This document shows positions 16,859 to 25,335 of a stretch of DNA of 64,000 nt, one piece after another. The position numbers and the translations under genes are program-made. Source of the DNA: Actinomycetota bacterium (GTDB lineage: Bacteria > Actinomycetota > Geothermincolia > Geothermincolales > RBG-13-55-18); NCBI GenBank assembly GCA_030019255.1, contig JASEFK010000006.1:88464-152463 (forward strand), given 5' to 3'. The notes below the pieces were generated by a model that was not told the DNA's origin, searched no databases, and saw nothing but the letters and a program-made list of their open reading frames with translations. Each line of letters begins with the position of its first letter. Position 1 is the first letter of the stretch.

Positions 16859-18235
16859 GTGGAGAAGATCTTTTTCGGACTGGATGTGGGAGGAAGATTC
16901 CATAGAATATGCTTCCTCGACGAGAACAAGAACCCCCTGGGAAGGGAACTCACCATTCCCGATGACCTAGAGGGCTTCGAGGCCCTCAAGGAGGAGATGG
17001 AAAACTGAGAAAGAGGTATCCGGAGGCTATCTTTCATGGGGGAGCGGAGGAGGGCGGGATCTATTGGCGCAACATCTTCTCCTTCTTCCGAAGGACCATG
17101 CCCTGGGCGAAGCTCTCCCTCCTTAATCCCCTGCAGACGAGGCGCTTCAAGGAACTGGAGCTCCACCGGGTGAAGACCGACGCAGAAGATGCCCGGACCA
17201 TAGCCCGCTTCGTGGCCACCTTTGAGCCCGAGCCAGCGCCGGATCTTCCCTCCGAGTACCTCGACCTCTGCGAGCTCTGCCGCTTCCGAAAGCTCAAGGC
17301 TTCCGAGCACGCCCGCTACCTTAACCACCTGCACAAGTACCTGAAACAGGCCTTCCCTTAAGCTCTGTGGGAAGGTCAAGAGGGGCTCAGGCCTCAGGTA
17401 TCTGGCCCTGCTCATGCACTTCCCCACCGCTTGCGAAGTGCGCCGGGCGGAAGTATCCGAGATCGCATCCCTCACCTTCGGGAAGAGGAACTTCCGGCTG
17501 GGAGAGAAGTTCGCCCATGAGGTGAAAGATCTGGCTGCCCGCTCCTGCGCCTCACAGCATGGACCGGGCATGGGGTTCGCCCTGCGCTCCATTCAGGCCA
17601 ACCTCCTCCGCATAAGGGAAGACTCTCTTTGATCGAGGAGAAGATCTCCGAGCTCTACCAAGCCTTCCCCGCCACCCCTCTCTTCACTGTCCCCGGGATA
17701 AGTCCCCTGCAGGCGGCGGTGATGGAGGCGGAGACAGGAAGCGTGGGACGCTTCCCCTCCGCCAAGCATCTGGTGGGGGAGGTAGGGGGCCTACCCGGAG
17801 CTCCGGGAATCCGGGGAGTCCAGGCTCGCAAAACCCCGCATGACCAGGAAGGGCAACCGCTACCTGAACCAGGCGGTCTACCTCTCGGTGCTCGCGGCCA
17901 TCTCCCCCCGCTCACCGGATAACGCCATCAAGCATTTCTACTGTTCCAAGGTGGCGAAGGGGAAGGACCGTATGGTGGCCCTGGGACCTTCCATGCGCAA
18001 GCTGACCCACATCATCTACGGGGTGCTCATGAGCGGCAAGCGCTACGACCCCGCCTACGAGTACCCGGAGGAGGGGTTCGAGATACGCTTCGTGGACCGG
18101 GAGAAGGGCTGTTTGGTTGCGGAGAAGGACCTCTCCTCCCTGAAGAAGGTTATGCCCATCCGTTACAAGAGGGCCACCGCCCCAAGGCCTCGCCAGGCCG
18201 CTGCAAGAGGTCGAGTGGCCCTTAACCAACAATAG
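16859..18235 (+). pseudogene. IS110-family (DEDD) transposase, multiply frameshifted
   Basis: A GTG at 16859 behind AAAGGAGG starts EKIFFGLDVGGRFHRICFLD, the IS110 N-terminus with the first catalytic Asp. The frame then stops at 17006. Pieces in other frames continue the protein: GIYWRNIFSFFRR, VKTDAEDARTIARFVATFEP (catalytic DxxD), a central helical part, VPGISPLQAAVMEAETGSVG (Transposase_20 helix-hairpin-helix) and TRKGNRYLNQAVYLSVLAA, to a TAG at 18235. At least four frame changes are needed, so it is a pseudogene. It lies back-to-back with the IS481-like pseudogene. Confidence 0.85.
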
Positions 18236-18753
18236 CATATGGGTATTTCCTCATCCCAGGATCCCGTGGAAAATTGGTCCTCTGCGGGTCTTTCTTGACC
18301 ATTGCCAGAATCGGAAGCAACATGCCTATATCTCTTGGGGTTGACTTTTTCTATGACTTCTCCTTGCTTCGCTTCTTTTACTACAAAGCAAGTATAGGGG
18401 GAGTCCACCATGTTTCTGAACCTGGGCAACCCCGAAAAGAACCCGCCCCATGACCACGACCGTCCTTGATACACCATATGGACCTCCTCAACGGAGGCCT
18501 TCCGACCGGTTCCTGACGATACCGGGAAGATATTTGAAAAATGCCTGGGAAAGCGATTAACCGGTGATGAGGGGCTTTCGAGAGCCGGAAGTGTCTAAGT
18601 GCAAGTCAAGCGAATCGTCTTTGGTTTCAGGATCACTCGGCAAGGGTCCGTATAGGGAAGACGTTGAAAAAACTTTGTATTTATGTTGGTATCATGCAAT
18701 AATACAGCCCCTAAGATAATAAAATACCAAAATCTATATGATAAACTTTATTT
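18236..18753. other. Intergenic region downstream of IS110 remnant
   Basis: A minus-strand open frame around 18240-18477 with lower GC codon use (for example SPYTCFVVKEAKQGEV) could be a further mobile-element scrap, but I recognise no family. The last ~70 bases before the DUF3343 gene are AT-rich and promoter-like (TTGTAT at ~18672; TATGAT at ~18738). Confidence 0.35.
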
Positions 18754-18999
18754 ATGGAACATCATAATTGTTACGTCGTGCTGTTCGATTCCACCCACCA
18801 GGCCCTGAGGGCCGAGGCGGTCCTCAAGGAAGCTGGGATCCCGCATGCGGTCATCAACACCCCCAGGGAATTCAGCGTGGACTGCGGGATCTCCCTGCGT
18901 ATAGATACCGCTTCCGAAAAGGCAGCCGGGAGAGCCCTTCGGGAAGCCGGGGTGGTCTTCACGGGCATCGTCCCCTACACGATGCGGAAACGGAAATAG
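18754..18999 (+). CDS. DUF3343 family protein (putative Se/S carrier-like)
   Basis: 81 residues. YVVLFDSTHQALRAEAVLKE at the N-terminus, VDCGISLRID in the middle and GIVPYTMRK at the end fit DUF3343, a short protein often found beside selenium/sulfur-transfer genes and beside double-cubane reductases. It keeps one conserved Cys (in DCGISL). The ATG lacks a Shine-Dalgarno site; an AT-rich TATGAT box 16 bases upstream suggests a nearly leaderless transcript. It is followed after 78 bases by the 2-hydroxyacyl-CoA dehydratase-type reductase and its activator, so the three probably work together. Confidence 0.82.
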   Translation: MEHHNCYVVLFDSTHQALRAEAVLKEAGIPHAVINTPREFSVDCGISLRIDTASEKAAGRALREAGVVFTGIVPYTMRKRK

Positions 19000-19077
19000 G
19001 AACAAAATAGCAGGACCTGAAACTCGAGCGCGGCTACACGAAAGGGATCGTGTTCGTGACCGGAAAGGAGGCTGGAA

Positions 19078-20364
19078 ATGTCGGATTACCGCGAGATGTG
19101 GAAGGAACTGGGGCTGGACCTGGAAACGCACGACAAGCTGCTCGAGGTGCTTCCTCCCCTCTACCAGGAGGCCATCTTGAGCCAGGAGGGCCGGCCGCGA
19201 GGCATGGAGTACTTCGACTACGTGTTCTCCGAGATCCACGGGTTGAGGGTCAAGGAGCTGGTGGACCACAGGGCCCGGGGCGGCGTAGTGGTGGGCACCT
19301 TCTGCACCTACGTCCCGGAGGAGCTGATCATCGCCGCGGGAGGAATCTGCGTGGGCCTCTGCGCCGGGGCCCAGGTAGCCGAGGAAGCCGCGGAAGAATA
19401 CCTGCCCCGCAATCTCTGCGCCCTCATCAAGTCCTCCCTGGGGTTCAAGCTGGCCAAGGTATGCCCCTACATCGAGTCCTGCGACCTGCTGGTGGGAGAG
19501 ACCACCTGCGACGGGAAAAAGAAGTACTACGAGATACTGGGGCAGTTCCAGCCGGTGCACGTCATGGAACTCCCCCAGAGAAAGGAGGAGCCGGACCGGG
19601 CCCTCTGGAGATCGGAGGTCAGGCGCCTGGCGGCCAGGTTGGAGGAGTTGTCCGGGAGGAAAATAACCCCCGAATCCCTGCGCGAGGCCATACGGGTGGT
19701 CAACGAAAAGCGCCGCGCCCTCCTGCGCCTGGCCGAACTGCGCAAGAGCGACCCGCCGCTTATCTCCGGCCGCGACGCCCTCCTGGTCAACCAGATCGCC
19801 TTTTACGACGACCCCGAGCGCCTGGCGGAGAAGGTCCATGCCCTCTGCGACGAGCTGGAGGAGAGGCGGGACAGGGGTATCTCTATCCGCGGCGCGCACC
19901 GTCCGCGTATCCTGCTCTCCGGATGCCCCATGGCCATACCCAACTGGAAGCTAGCCACGGTCATCGAGACCTCCGGGGCCCTGGTGGCCATGGACGAGAT
20001 GTGCACCGGGATAAGGTACTTCCGGCACCTGGTGGACGAGGAACCCTCCGACCTGGAGGGGATGCTGGACGCCATTGCCGAGCGCTACCTGAAGATCGAC
20101 TGCGCGGTTTTCACCCCCAACCGGGAACGGATCGAGCATATCAAGGAGCTGGTTGCCGATTACTCTATAGACGCCGTGGTCTACTACGCCCTGCAGTTCT
20201 GCGACCCCTATACCATAGAGGCCTTCCAGGTGAAACAGGAACTGGAAAAGGAGGGAATACCCTTCCTCTACGTGGAGACCGACTACAGCCCGGAGGACGT
20301 GGGGCAGTTGACCACCCGGGTACAGGCCCTGCTGGAGATGGTGGAAAGCCCAGGCCCGGCCTAG
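19078..20364 (+). CDS. Double-cubane-cluster / 2-hydroxyacyl-CoA dehydratase D-component-type reductase
   Basis: 428 residues, start ATG 19078 behind AAAGGAGG. The family signature is visible: GTFCTYVPEELIIAAGGICV (Cys76, Cys91), RNLCALIKSS (Cys114), CPYIESCDLLVGETTCDGKK (Cys129, Cys135, Cys144), and the second half LLSGCPMAIPNWK and ALQFCDPYTIE. A single large subunit together with one activase fits the stand-alone double-cubane-cluster proteins (YjiM-like), which hold an [8Fe-9S]-type cluster and do ATP-driven low-potential reduction of small molecules. Two-subunit acyl-CoA dehydratases would need a second homologous gene, absent here. Natural substrate unknown. Oxygen-sensitive chemistry is expected. 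Confidence 0.85.
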   Translation: MSDYREMWKELGLDLETHDKLLEVLPPLYQEAILSQEGRPRGMEYFDYVFSEIHGLRVKELVDHRARGGVVVGTFCTYVPEELIIAAGGICVGLCAGAQVAEEAAEEYLPRNLCALIKSSLGFKLAKVCPYIESCDLLVGETTCDGKKKYYEILGQFQPVHVMELPQRKEEPDRALWRSEVRRLAARLEELSGRKITPESLREAIRVVNEKRRALLRLAELRKSDPPLISGRDALLVNQIAFYDDPERLAEKVHALCDELEERRDRGISIRGAHRPRILLSGCPMAIPNWKLATVIETSGALVAMDEMCTGIRYFRHLVDEEPSDLEGMLDAIAERYLKIDCAVFTPNRERIEHIKELVADYSIDAVVYYALQFCDPYTIEAFQVKQELEKEGIPFLYVETDYSPEDVGQLTTRVQALLEMVESPGPA

Positions 20365-20446
20365 CCGGCGAAGCGCGGCTCGTCTCCCCCCCGCATGGAC
20401 AGCGTGTTCTGCCTCGGTTATCATTCTTGGGGTAAAGGAGGCGGGG

Positions 20447-21196
20447 ATGAGAACGGCGGGACTGGACATCGGTTCGCGGACCATCGCCCTGGTGGAGATG
20501 GAGGACGGGGAGATATCCTTCAGCCAGGTGGTGGACACCACCTTCGACCCCCTGGAGCAGTGCCGCCGCCTCCTGGAGGACCGCGATTTCGACCTCCTGG
20601 TGGCCACGGGTTACGGGCGGCACCTGGCCCAGGCCAACTTCGCCCACAGGGTGGTAACCGAGATAAAGGCCTTCGCCCTGGGCTGCCACTACCTCTTCCC
20701 CGAGTGTAGGACCATCCTGGACATCGGGGGCCAGGATACCAAAGCCATCTCGGTGGGACCCAGGGGCAAGGTGGTTGACTTCCAGATGAACGACCGCTGC
20801 GCCGCCGGGACGGGCAAGTTCCTGGAGGTGATGGCCTCCGCCCTGGGGTTGTCCCTGCAGGGGTTCGGCGAGGTGGCCATGGAGGCGAATGAAGAGGTAA
20901 AAATTTCCAGCATGTGCACCGTCTTCGCCGAGTCCGAGGTCACTGGGCTGATCGCCCGTGGGACCCCTCGCCCCCTCATAGCCCGCGGCCTGCACGAGGC
21001 GGTATGCGACCGGGCGGCAGCCCTGCTCAAGCGGGTGGGCGTGCGGAGGGAGCTGGTCTTCGCCGGAGGTGTGGCCCGCAACCCTTGCCTGAAAGCCCTG
21101 CTGGAGGAGCGCCTCGGCTTTCCCCTCCTGGTGCCGGAAAACCCCCAGATAGTGGGCGCCCTCGGCGCCGCTCTCTCCGCCCACGAGGAGGCCTGA
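20447..21196 (+). CDS. ASKHA-type ATP-dependent activator (BadF/HgdC/YjiL family)
   Basis: 249 residues from ATG 20447 (AAAGGAGGCGGGG upstream). GLDIGSRTI (5-13) is the phosphate-1 loop, DIGGQDTKAI the phosphate-2 loop, and FAGGVARNP the adenosine motif. The two cysteines that hold the bridging [4Fe-4S] cluster between the monomers are present in NDRCAAGTGKF and SSMCTVFAESEV. Activators of this family hydrolyse ATP to push one electron at very low potential into the partner reductase, here the product of the gene 82 bases upstream. Length is normal for the single-domain form. Confidence 0.92.
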   Translation: MRTAGLDIGSRTIALVEMEDGEISFSQVVDTTFDPLEQCRRLLEDRDFDLLVATGYGRHLAQANFAHRVVTEIKAFALGCHYLFPECRTILDIGGQDTKAISVGPRGKVVDFQMNDRCAAGTGKFLEVMASALGLSLQGFGEVAMEANEEVKISSMCTVFAESEVTGLIARGTPRPLIARGLHEAVCDRAAALLKRVGVRRELVFAGGVARNPCLKALLEERLGFPLLVPENPQIVGALGAALSAHEEA

Positions 21197-21225
21197 CCCA
21201 GCCGGCAGGATTCACAAAGCCGCGT

Positions 21226-21990
21226 TCAATCCCCTTGGGAGAGAAGGCCGCGCACGGAACGAAGCAGTTCCGCCCCGCTCTCCCTCTCCAGGGAGGAGGC
21301 ATCCAGGAGCACGCCGGCGGCGCCGTCGCGGAGGGCTCTGCCGGCCACCCCCAACAGGTCCTCCCCGGCCCGCGATTCGCCCAGCGCCACCAGGACGGGA
21401 ACGGGGCACCCATCGACCGCCTCCGCCAGGTTCCCGCCCTTGACCGGGTACTTCAGGATCACCACGTCGGCTCCCATTTCGGCGGCCACCCGCGCCGTCA
21501 CTGCCAGGGCCTCCTCCTCGCTCAGCCCCGCGCTCCCGCGCAAGGCCACCATGGCCTCCACCAGCAGGGGTACCCCCCAGCGGTCACAGGCGTCGGAGAG
21601 GGCGGAGACCGCCTGTATGAATTCGCCCTCCAGCTCGTGGCCGAACTTCACCGCCGCCGCTACCCCATCGGCTCCCCAGCGAAGGGCCTCCTCCACCCCG
21701 GTGATCAGCCGGTCCCGGAACTCGCGCGCCCCTTCCAGCACGGTGAAACCTCCGCTGGCGCGCATGACCAGGCCGGGGCGCGAGGACATCTCCTGCAGCC
21801 CGTGGCGGAACATGCCCCGGGTGAGAAGGAGGGAGTCCGGAGAGGCCGCTTCCACCAGCCGTATCGCCTCCCCGGGTCGCGTTAGCAAACCCGCCGGACC
21901 CATCACCGCCGCCTGGTCCATGGCCACCATGAGCGTACCGCCCGCCTCGCCGAGGATACGCTTCAACCTGACCTCTTTTCCCGTGGACAT
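21226..21990 (-). CDS. DhnA/LacD-type class I aldolase family protein
   Basis: 254 residues, TIM-barrel class I aldolase of the FbaB/LsrF/AroA' type. AMDQAAVMGP at the N-terminus replaces the usual D-H-G motif, GADGVAAAVKFG is the third strand, and DVVILKYPVKGG places the probable Schiff-base lysine at K180. The C-terminal phosphate-binding elements are diverged (ALGESRAGED and LLDASSLER, where relatives have GG and GRN motifs), so the substrate may lack the usual phosphate. Start ATG 21990 follows GGGAGGTGA. It converges with the activase gene, 29 bases away, and is not part of that operon. Confidence 0.75.
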   Translation of the reverse strand: MSTGKEVRLKRILGEAGGTLMVAMDQAAVMGPAGLLTRPGEAIRLVEAASPDSLLLTRGMFRHGLQEMSSRPGLVMRASGGFTVLEGAREFRDRLITGVEEALRWGADGVAAAVKFGHELEGEFIQAVSALSDACDRWGVPLLVEAMVALRGSAGLSEEEALAVTARVAAEMGADVVILKYPVKGGNLAEAVDGCPVPVLVALGESRAGEDLLGVAGRALRDGAAGVLLDASSLERESGAELLRSVRGLLSQGD

Positions 21991-22181
21991 CCGACGTTCA
22001 CCTCCCGGGCCTCGAGCATGGCGGACCGCTGAACCGCCATGGGCCTTATCCGTCCCCGGCCGCCGATCTCCGCCGCGACGGCACCGAACTCCGCCGTCGT
22101 CACCGGGTCACGACTCCGATTATACATGCGAGACGCCCGACTCAGGCAGGAAAACGGAAGCGGCGTGAAAACAGGAAGGCA

Positions 22182-24722
22182 TCATCCTCCCGTGTAGCCC
22201 TCGGCGAAGAAACGCCGCTGGTAAGGACCCTCCTGGGCCGTGCAGTTGGTCCCCCCGGAACGATCCTTGTAGAAGAAGTACATGGAACGCTCCATGAACA
22301 GCGGAAGGTCGGACTCCATACGGGTGGCGAAGGAGCAGGCGCCCATACCTGCGATCTCGTCCACGCAGCGGCTCACCCGTGAACCGGCGGGCACGGTCAG
22401 CTCCACGCTCACCGTGGAGGAGTCCTCCCTGCAGAACACCAGCCTCACGTGCGCCGCCTCCGGGTTGGGATTGGCCAGGAGTATCCAGGTATCGAAGCCG
22501 CCGCCGGTGTACCCTTCCGCCAGGAAGAGGCGGGTGGAAGGATTTTCCACGGCCGCCGAGCAGTGCCCGCCGCGCTTTCCGAAGTAGTCGAAGTACATGG
22601 CCCGCTCCGCCACCACTCCCACACCATTGAGGGATTCGATCACCGTTCCGAAGGACGCTCCCGGCACTCTGTCCCGCGCGTTTATGGTGACCCGCGAGTG
22701 GGCGGGGACCGTCCTGCGCTCGCTGACGTTCTCCCCACCCTGCACCAAGTAAGTGACCTCCACCTCCGCCGCCTCCGGGTTGGGATTGGCCAGAAGTATC
22801 CAGGTATCGAAGCCGCCGCCGGTGTACCCTTCCGCCAGGAAGAGGCGGGTGGAAGGATTTTCCACGGCCGCCGAGCAGTGCCCGCCGCGCTTTCCGAAGT
22901 AGTCGAAGTACATGGCCCGCTCGGCGGCTATCGGCACCCCGTTCAACGAGCGGTAACTCAGGCCTACGCTGCCGGCGGGCAGGCCGGGCACTCCGTTGAC
23001 CCGTACGGTGAATCGGCTGCGGGGAGGAATGGAATAGTTCACCGTCACCGGTGACCTGCCCTCGGGGAGGTAAGCGACCTCCACCAGCGCCTCCGCATCG
23101 TTGGGGTTGACCATGAGCAGCCAGGTGTGAAATCCCTGTCCCGTGTACCCCTCGGCGAAATATCCCTCCGTAGATGGTTCACTCGCTCCTTCGCCGGCAT
23201 GTCCGTCGTCCGCCCAGTCACCGTAGTCGAAGTACATGGCCCGCTCCGCCACCACTCCGGGAGCGGGTGCCTCCACCTCCATGGAGAGCTCGTCGTAGGC
23301 GTAGAGGTTGTCCACGGGCAGGGTGAAACGGCTGTGGGGCGCCAGCTGATAAGACCTGGTTTCCGGTGCGCGGCCGGAACGCATGAACCTCACGTTCACC
23401 GGCTGGGTGCCCTCTCCGGGATTGTAGAGGAGCAGCCAGGTATCGAAGCGGTCGTTGTACGGGCCTCCCACCACCCGCCTTCCCCATGCGAAATGGGTAC
23501 GCCAGTAGTCGTTGTTGTCCAGGCAGTCGAAGCTCACCCCGCCGTTGGACCCCGTGGAGTGGATGAAGATCCCATTCCCCACGTACATTCCCGCGTGGCC
23601 TATGTATCCATCGGGGTTATCGCCGGCGCTCTCGTAGAAGAATATGGCATCGCCGGGCTGCAACGCCTCGCGGGACACGAAAAGGTAGCGGTTGTCCCTG
23701 GCCTGGTCGTCCGCCACCCGCATCATCGGGTATCCCATGCGGATGGAGAGGGTGTTGTAGACGAAACCCGAGCAGTCAAAGCCCCCTTCCGATTCCCGCT
23801 CCCCCCCGTAGACGTAAGGGCATCCCAGGCGCTCGAAGCCGTAACGGATCGCCTGAAGCTGCTCCTCGGAAGCGAGGGGCACGGCGCAACGGGAGGGGGA
23901 GAAGGAGTCCCTCACGTACCAAGGCCTCCAGCTCTCCATATGGTCAAGGCGATAGAGGGTATAAGCCATCTCCCCCCGGGGGTAAGCCTGCCCCGGCCAG
24001 ACCCGGCTGTAGCGATACTTGCAGTGCAAGTCCATGAAAACGGCCATGGCTCCCCCGTAGTATGGGTATCCGCCGGTCAGAGCGTTCACGTTGGCCGCAA
24101 CATCGTTCAACCCCATGCCCGCCGTCACCCCGATGGCCACCCTCTCGAAAACCACGCCCTGCGAAGGCTGGAAGGATCCGTCGGGAAGACGGTCCATGAG
24201 CCCGTGTTTCACCGCCAGGTTGGCCCATATGAAATCGGGGTGGGATTCCGCGAGGTCGGTGAAGGTGATGCCCGGGTCGGCACTCTCGCCCGCGTGCCCG
24301 AAGACGCGCACCAGCGCCTTAGCGCAGTCCAGCCTGGTCAGAGCGTCGTTGGGGTGAAAGCCTCCGTCCGGGAAACCCTGCATGTAACCCATCTGGACGG
24401 AATATTCGATGGCCTGCCTGATTTCCGCTGGCTGCCCGGACAGGTCGTTGAAGGCCTGGGCCAGGGCCTTCCCCGGTGCCATGGGGAAGAGGAAAAGGAC
24501 CAGAACGAGGCTCAGGGTCAAAAGGAGGGGCGCCCAACAACGCTTGCCTCCGCTTCGTTTGACGAAACGGGGCTTTCCGAGGGAATGGTTCCAAAAAACA
24601 TCCACTCTCGCCACTCGAACCGGCGAGGTCCCTGGCAGGTTCGGAGACCCGCATTCCTTCCCGGACGCGAAGAAGCCTGTTTCGCCACCAACGTCACTCG
24701 GACAACCGTGCTTGATCCTCAT
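22182..24722 (-). CDS. Secreted SLH + NlpC/P60 protein with tandem DUF5719-like repeats
   Basis: Up to 846 residues. A signal-peptide-like segment (LLLTLSLVLVLFLFP, then ALAQA) begins ~60 residues after ATG 24722, so the true start may lie further in; no alternative has a good ribosome site. Next come SLH-type repeats (FPDGGFHPNDALTRLDCAKA, LPDGSFQPSQGV), which attach proteins to cell-wall polymers. A NlpC/P60 domain follows, with catalytic Cys in GGFDCSGFVYN and His in YIGHAGMYVG. The C-terminal half is four to five copies of a ~105-residue beta-rich unit (VAERAMYFDY ... EGYTGGGFDTWILLANPNPEAA). The protein ends abruptly inside a repeat at EGYTGG. It probably hydrolyses peptidoglycan peptides at the surface. 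Confidence 0.85.
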   Translation of the reverse strand: MRIKHGCPSDVGGETGFFASGKECGSPNLPGTSPVRVARVDVFWNHSLGKPRFVKRSGGKRCWAPLLLTLSLVLVLFLFPMAPGKALAQAFNDLSGQPAEIRQAIEYSVQMGYMQGFPDGGFHPNDALTRLDCAKALVRVFGHAGESADPGITFTDLAESHPDFIWANLAVKHGLMDRLPDGSFQPSQGVVFERVAIGVTAGMGLNDVAANVNALTGGYPYYGGAMAVFMDLHCKYRYSRVWPGQAYPRGEMAYTLYRLDHMESWRPWYVRDSFSPSRCAVPLASEEQLQAIRYGFERLGCPYVYGGERESEGGFDCSGFVYNTLSIRMGYPMMRVADDQARDNRYLFVSREALQPGDAIFFYESAGDNPDGYIGHAGMYVGNGIFIHSTGSNGGVSFDCLDNNDYWRTHFAWGRRVVGGPYNDRFDTWLLLYNPGEGTQPVNVRFMRSGRAPETRSYQLAPHSRFTLPVDNLYAYDELSMEVEAPAPGVVAERAMYFDYGDWADDGHAGEGASEPSTEGYFAEGYTGQGFHTWLLMVNPNDAEALVEVAYLPEGRSPVTVNYSIPPRSRFTVRVNGVPGLPAGSVGLSYRSLNGVPIAAERAMYFDYFGKRGGHCSAAVENPSTRLFLAEGYTGGGFDTWILLANPNPEAAEVEVTYLVQGGENVSERRTVPAHSRVTINARDRVPGASFGTVIESLNGVGVVAERAMYFDYFGKRGGHCSAAVENPSTRLFLAEGYTGGGFDTWILLANPNPEAAHVRLVFCREDSSTVSVELTVPAGSRVSRCVDEIAGMGACSFATRMESDLPLFMERSMYFFYKDRSGGTNCTAQEGPYQRRFFAEGYTGG
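22453..22922. repeat. 155-bp near-identical internal coding repeat, period 315 bp
   Basis: Segments 22453-22607 and 22768-22922 agree at nearly every base; one difference seen is G versus A in the GGCCAG(G/A)AGT stretch. The 315-bp spacing equals 105 codons, so the reading frame is kept. This points to recent unequal crossing-over or gene conversion inside the repeat array of the surface protein. Confidence 0.85.
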
Positions 24723-25335
24723 GGCCGATATTCACTCCCCCACCTTTTCGCTTTCCAGCCATGAACCTAAAAATCCACCGTGTTCCCACTCTTGAATCGT
24801 CTCCGGGTTCCCTCCCCTTTAACCGCATCATGTCCTGCTCTAGCGAGCCGGGAGTTCCAGGCACCCCGGGTGAACGGGAAAGCGCCCGAGGGGAGATGAC
24901 TTTAACCGCCTCCTGCCTTGACCATGCGAACTGGGGTAACGCCGAAGGCGAGGCGAACTTTAGCTTCTCCAAGGCGTCCATTCCTCGCTCTCTCGTCCTC
25001 CCCGAGGGAAGCGATTCCCGCTCTTCCTTTCCTGCCTGAGCGTTCCCTGCCTTATCCGTGATCGATCGGTAACTACCCCGCATTTTACTCACCCCCGCAC
25101 TCCCCCATCGAACCCCGGCCTTGCGGGAGCAGGCGCGCAGGCCGGAAATGGATCGGGGCATGAACTTTGCCCTCGTTCCTTGCCATCCGGGCCAATGGGT
25201 TTTCCGTAGAAACAGGTTTGCCAGGTATCCCCCGCGAAAAACCTGCCGGTCACGCGAATCCCGGCGGAGAGAGGTTTAAGGCCATGCTATTATTTTCTTG
25301 CCCGCTGCTTGGCCGGAGGACAGCGAGGAGACGTC
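24723..25335. other. Intergenic region, nothing recognised
   Basis: About 610 bases between the divergent surface-protein gene and the aminotransferase gene. Short open frames on both strands have no protein-like pattern. No hairpin or operator stands out. Confidence 0.4.

Noticed and set aside
16549-17592. Long minus-strand frame fused to the IS481-like transposase N-terminus
   Set aside because: The extension overlaps the IS110-like pseudogene antisense and has no family features; the natural start is ATG 16548.
16859-18235. Programmed frameshifting in the IS110-like transposase
   Set aside because: At least four frame changes and lost segments are needed; IS110 elements normally have a single uninterrupted frame, so decay is the simpler explanation.
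23127-24764. A 545-residue open frame on the plus strand
   Set aside because: It is the antisense shadow of the SLH/NlpC-P60 surface protein, caused by GC-rich codon structure.
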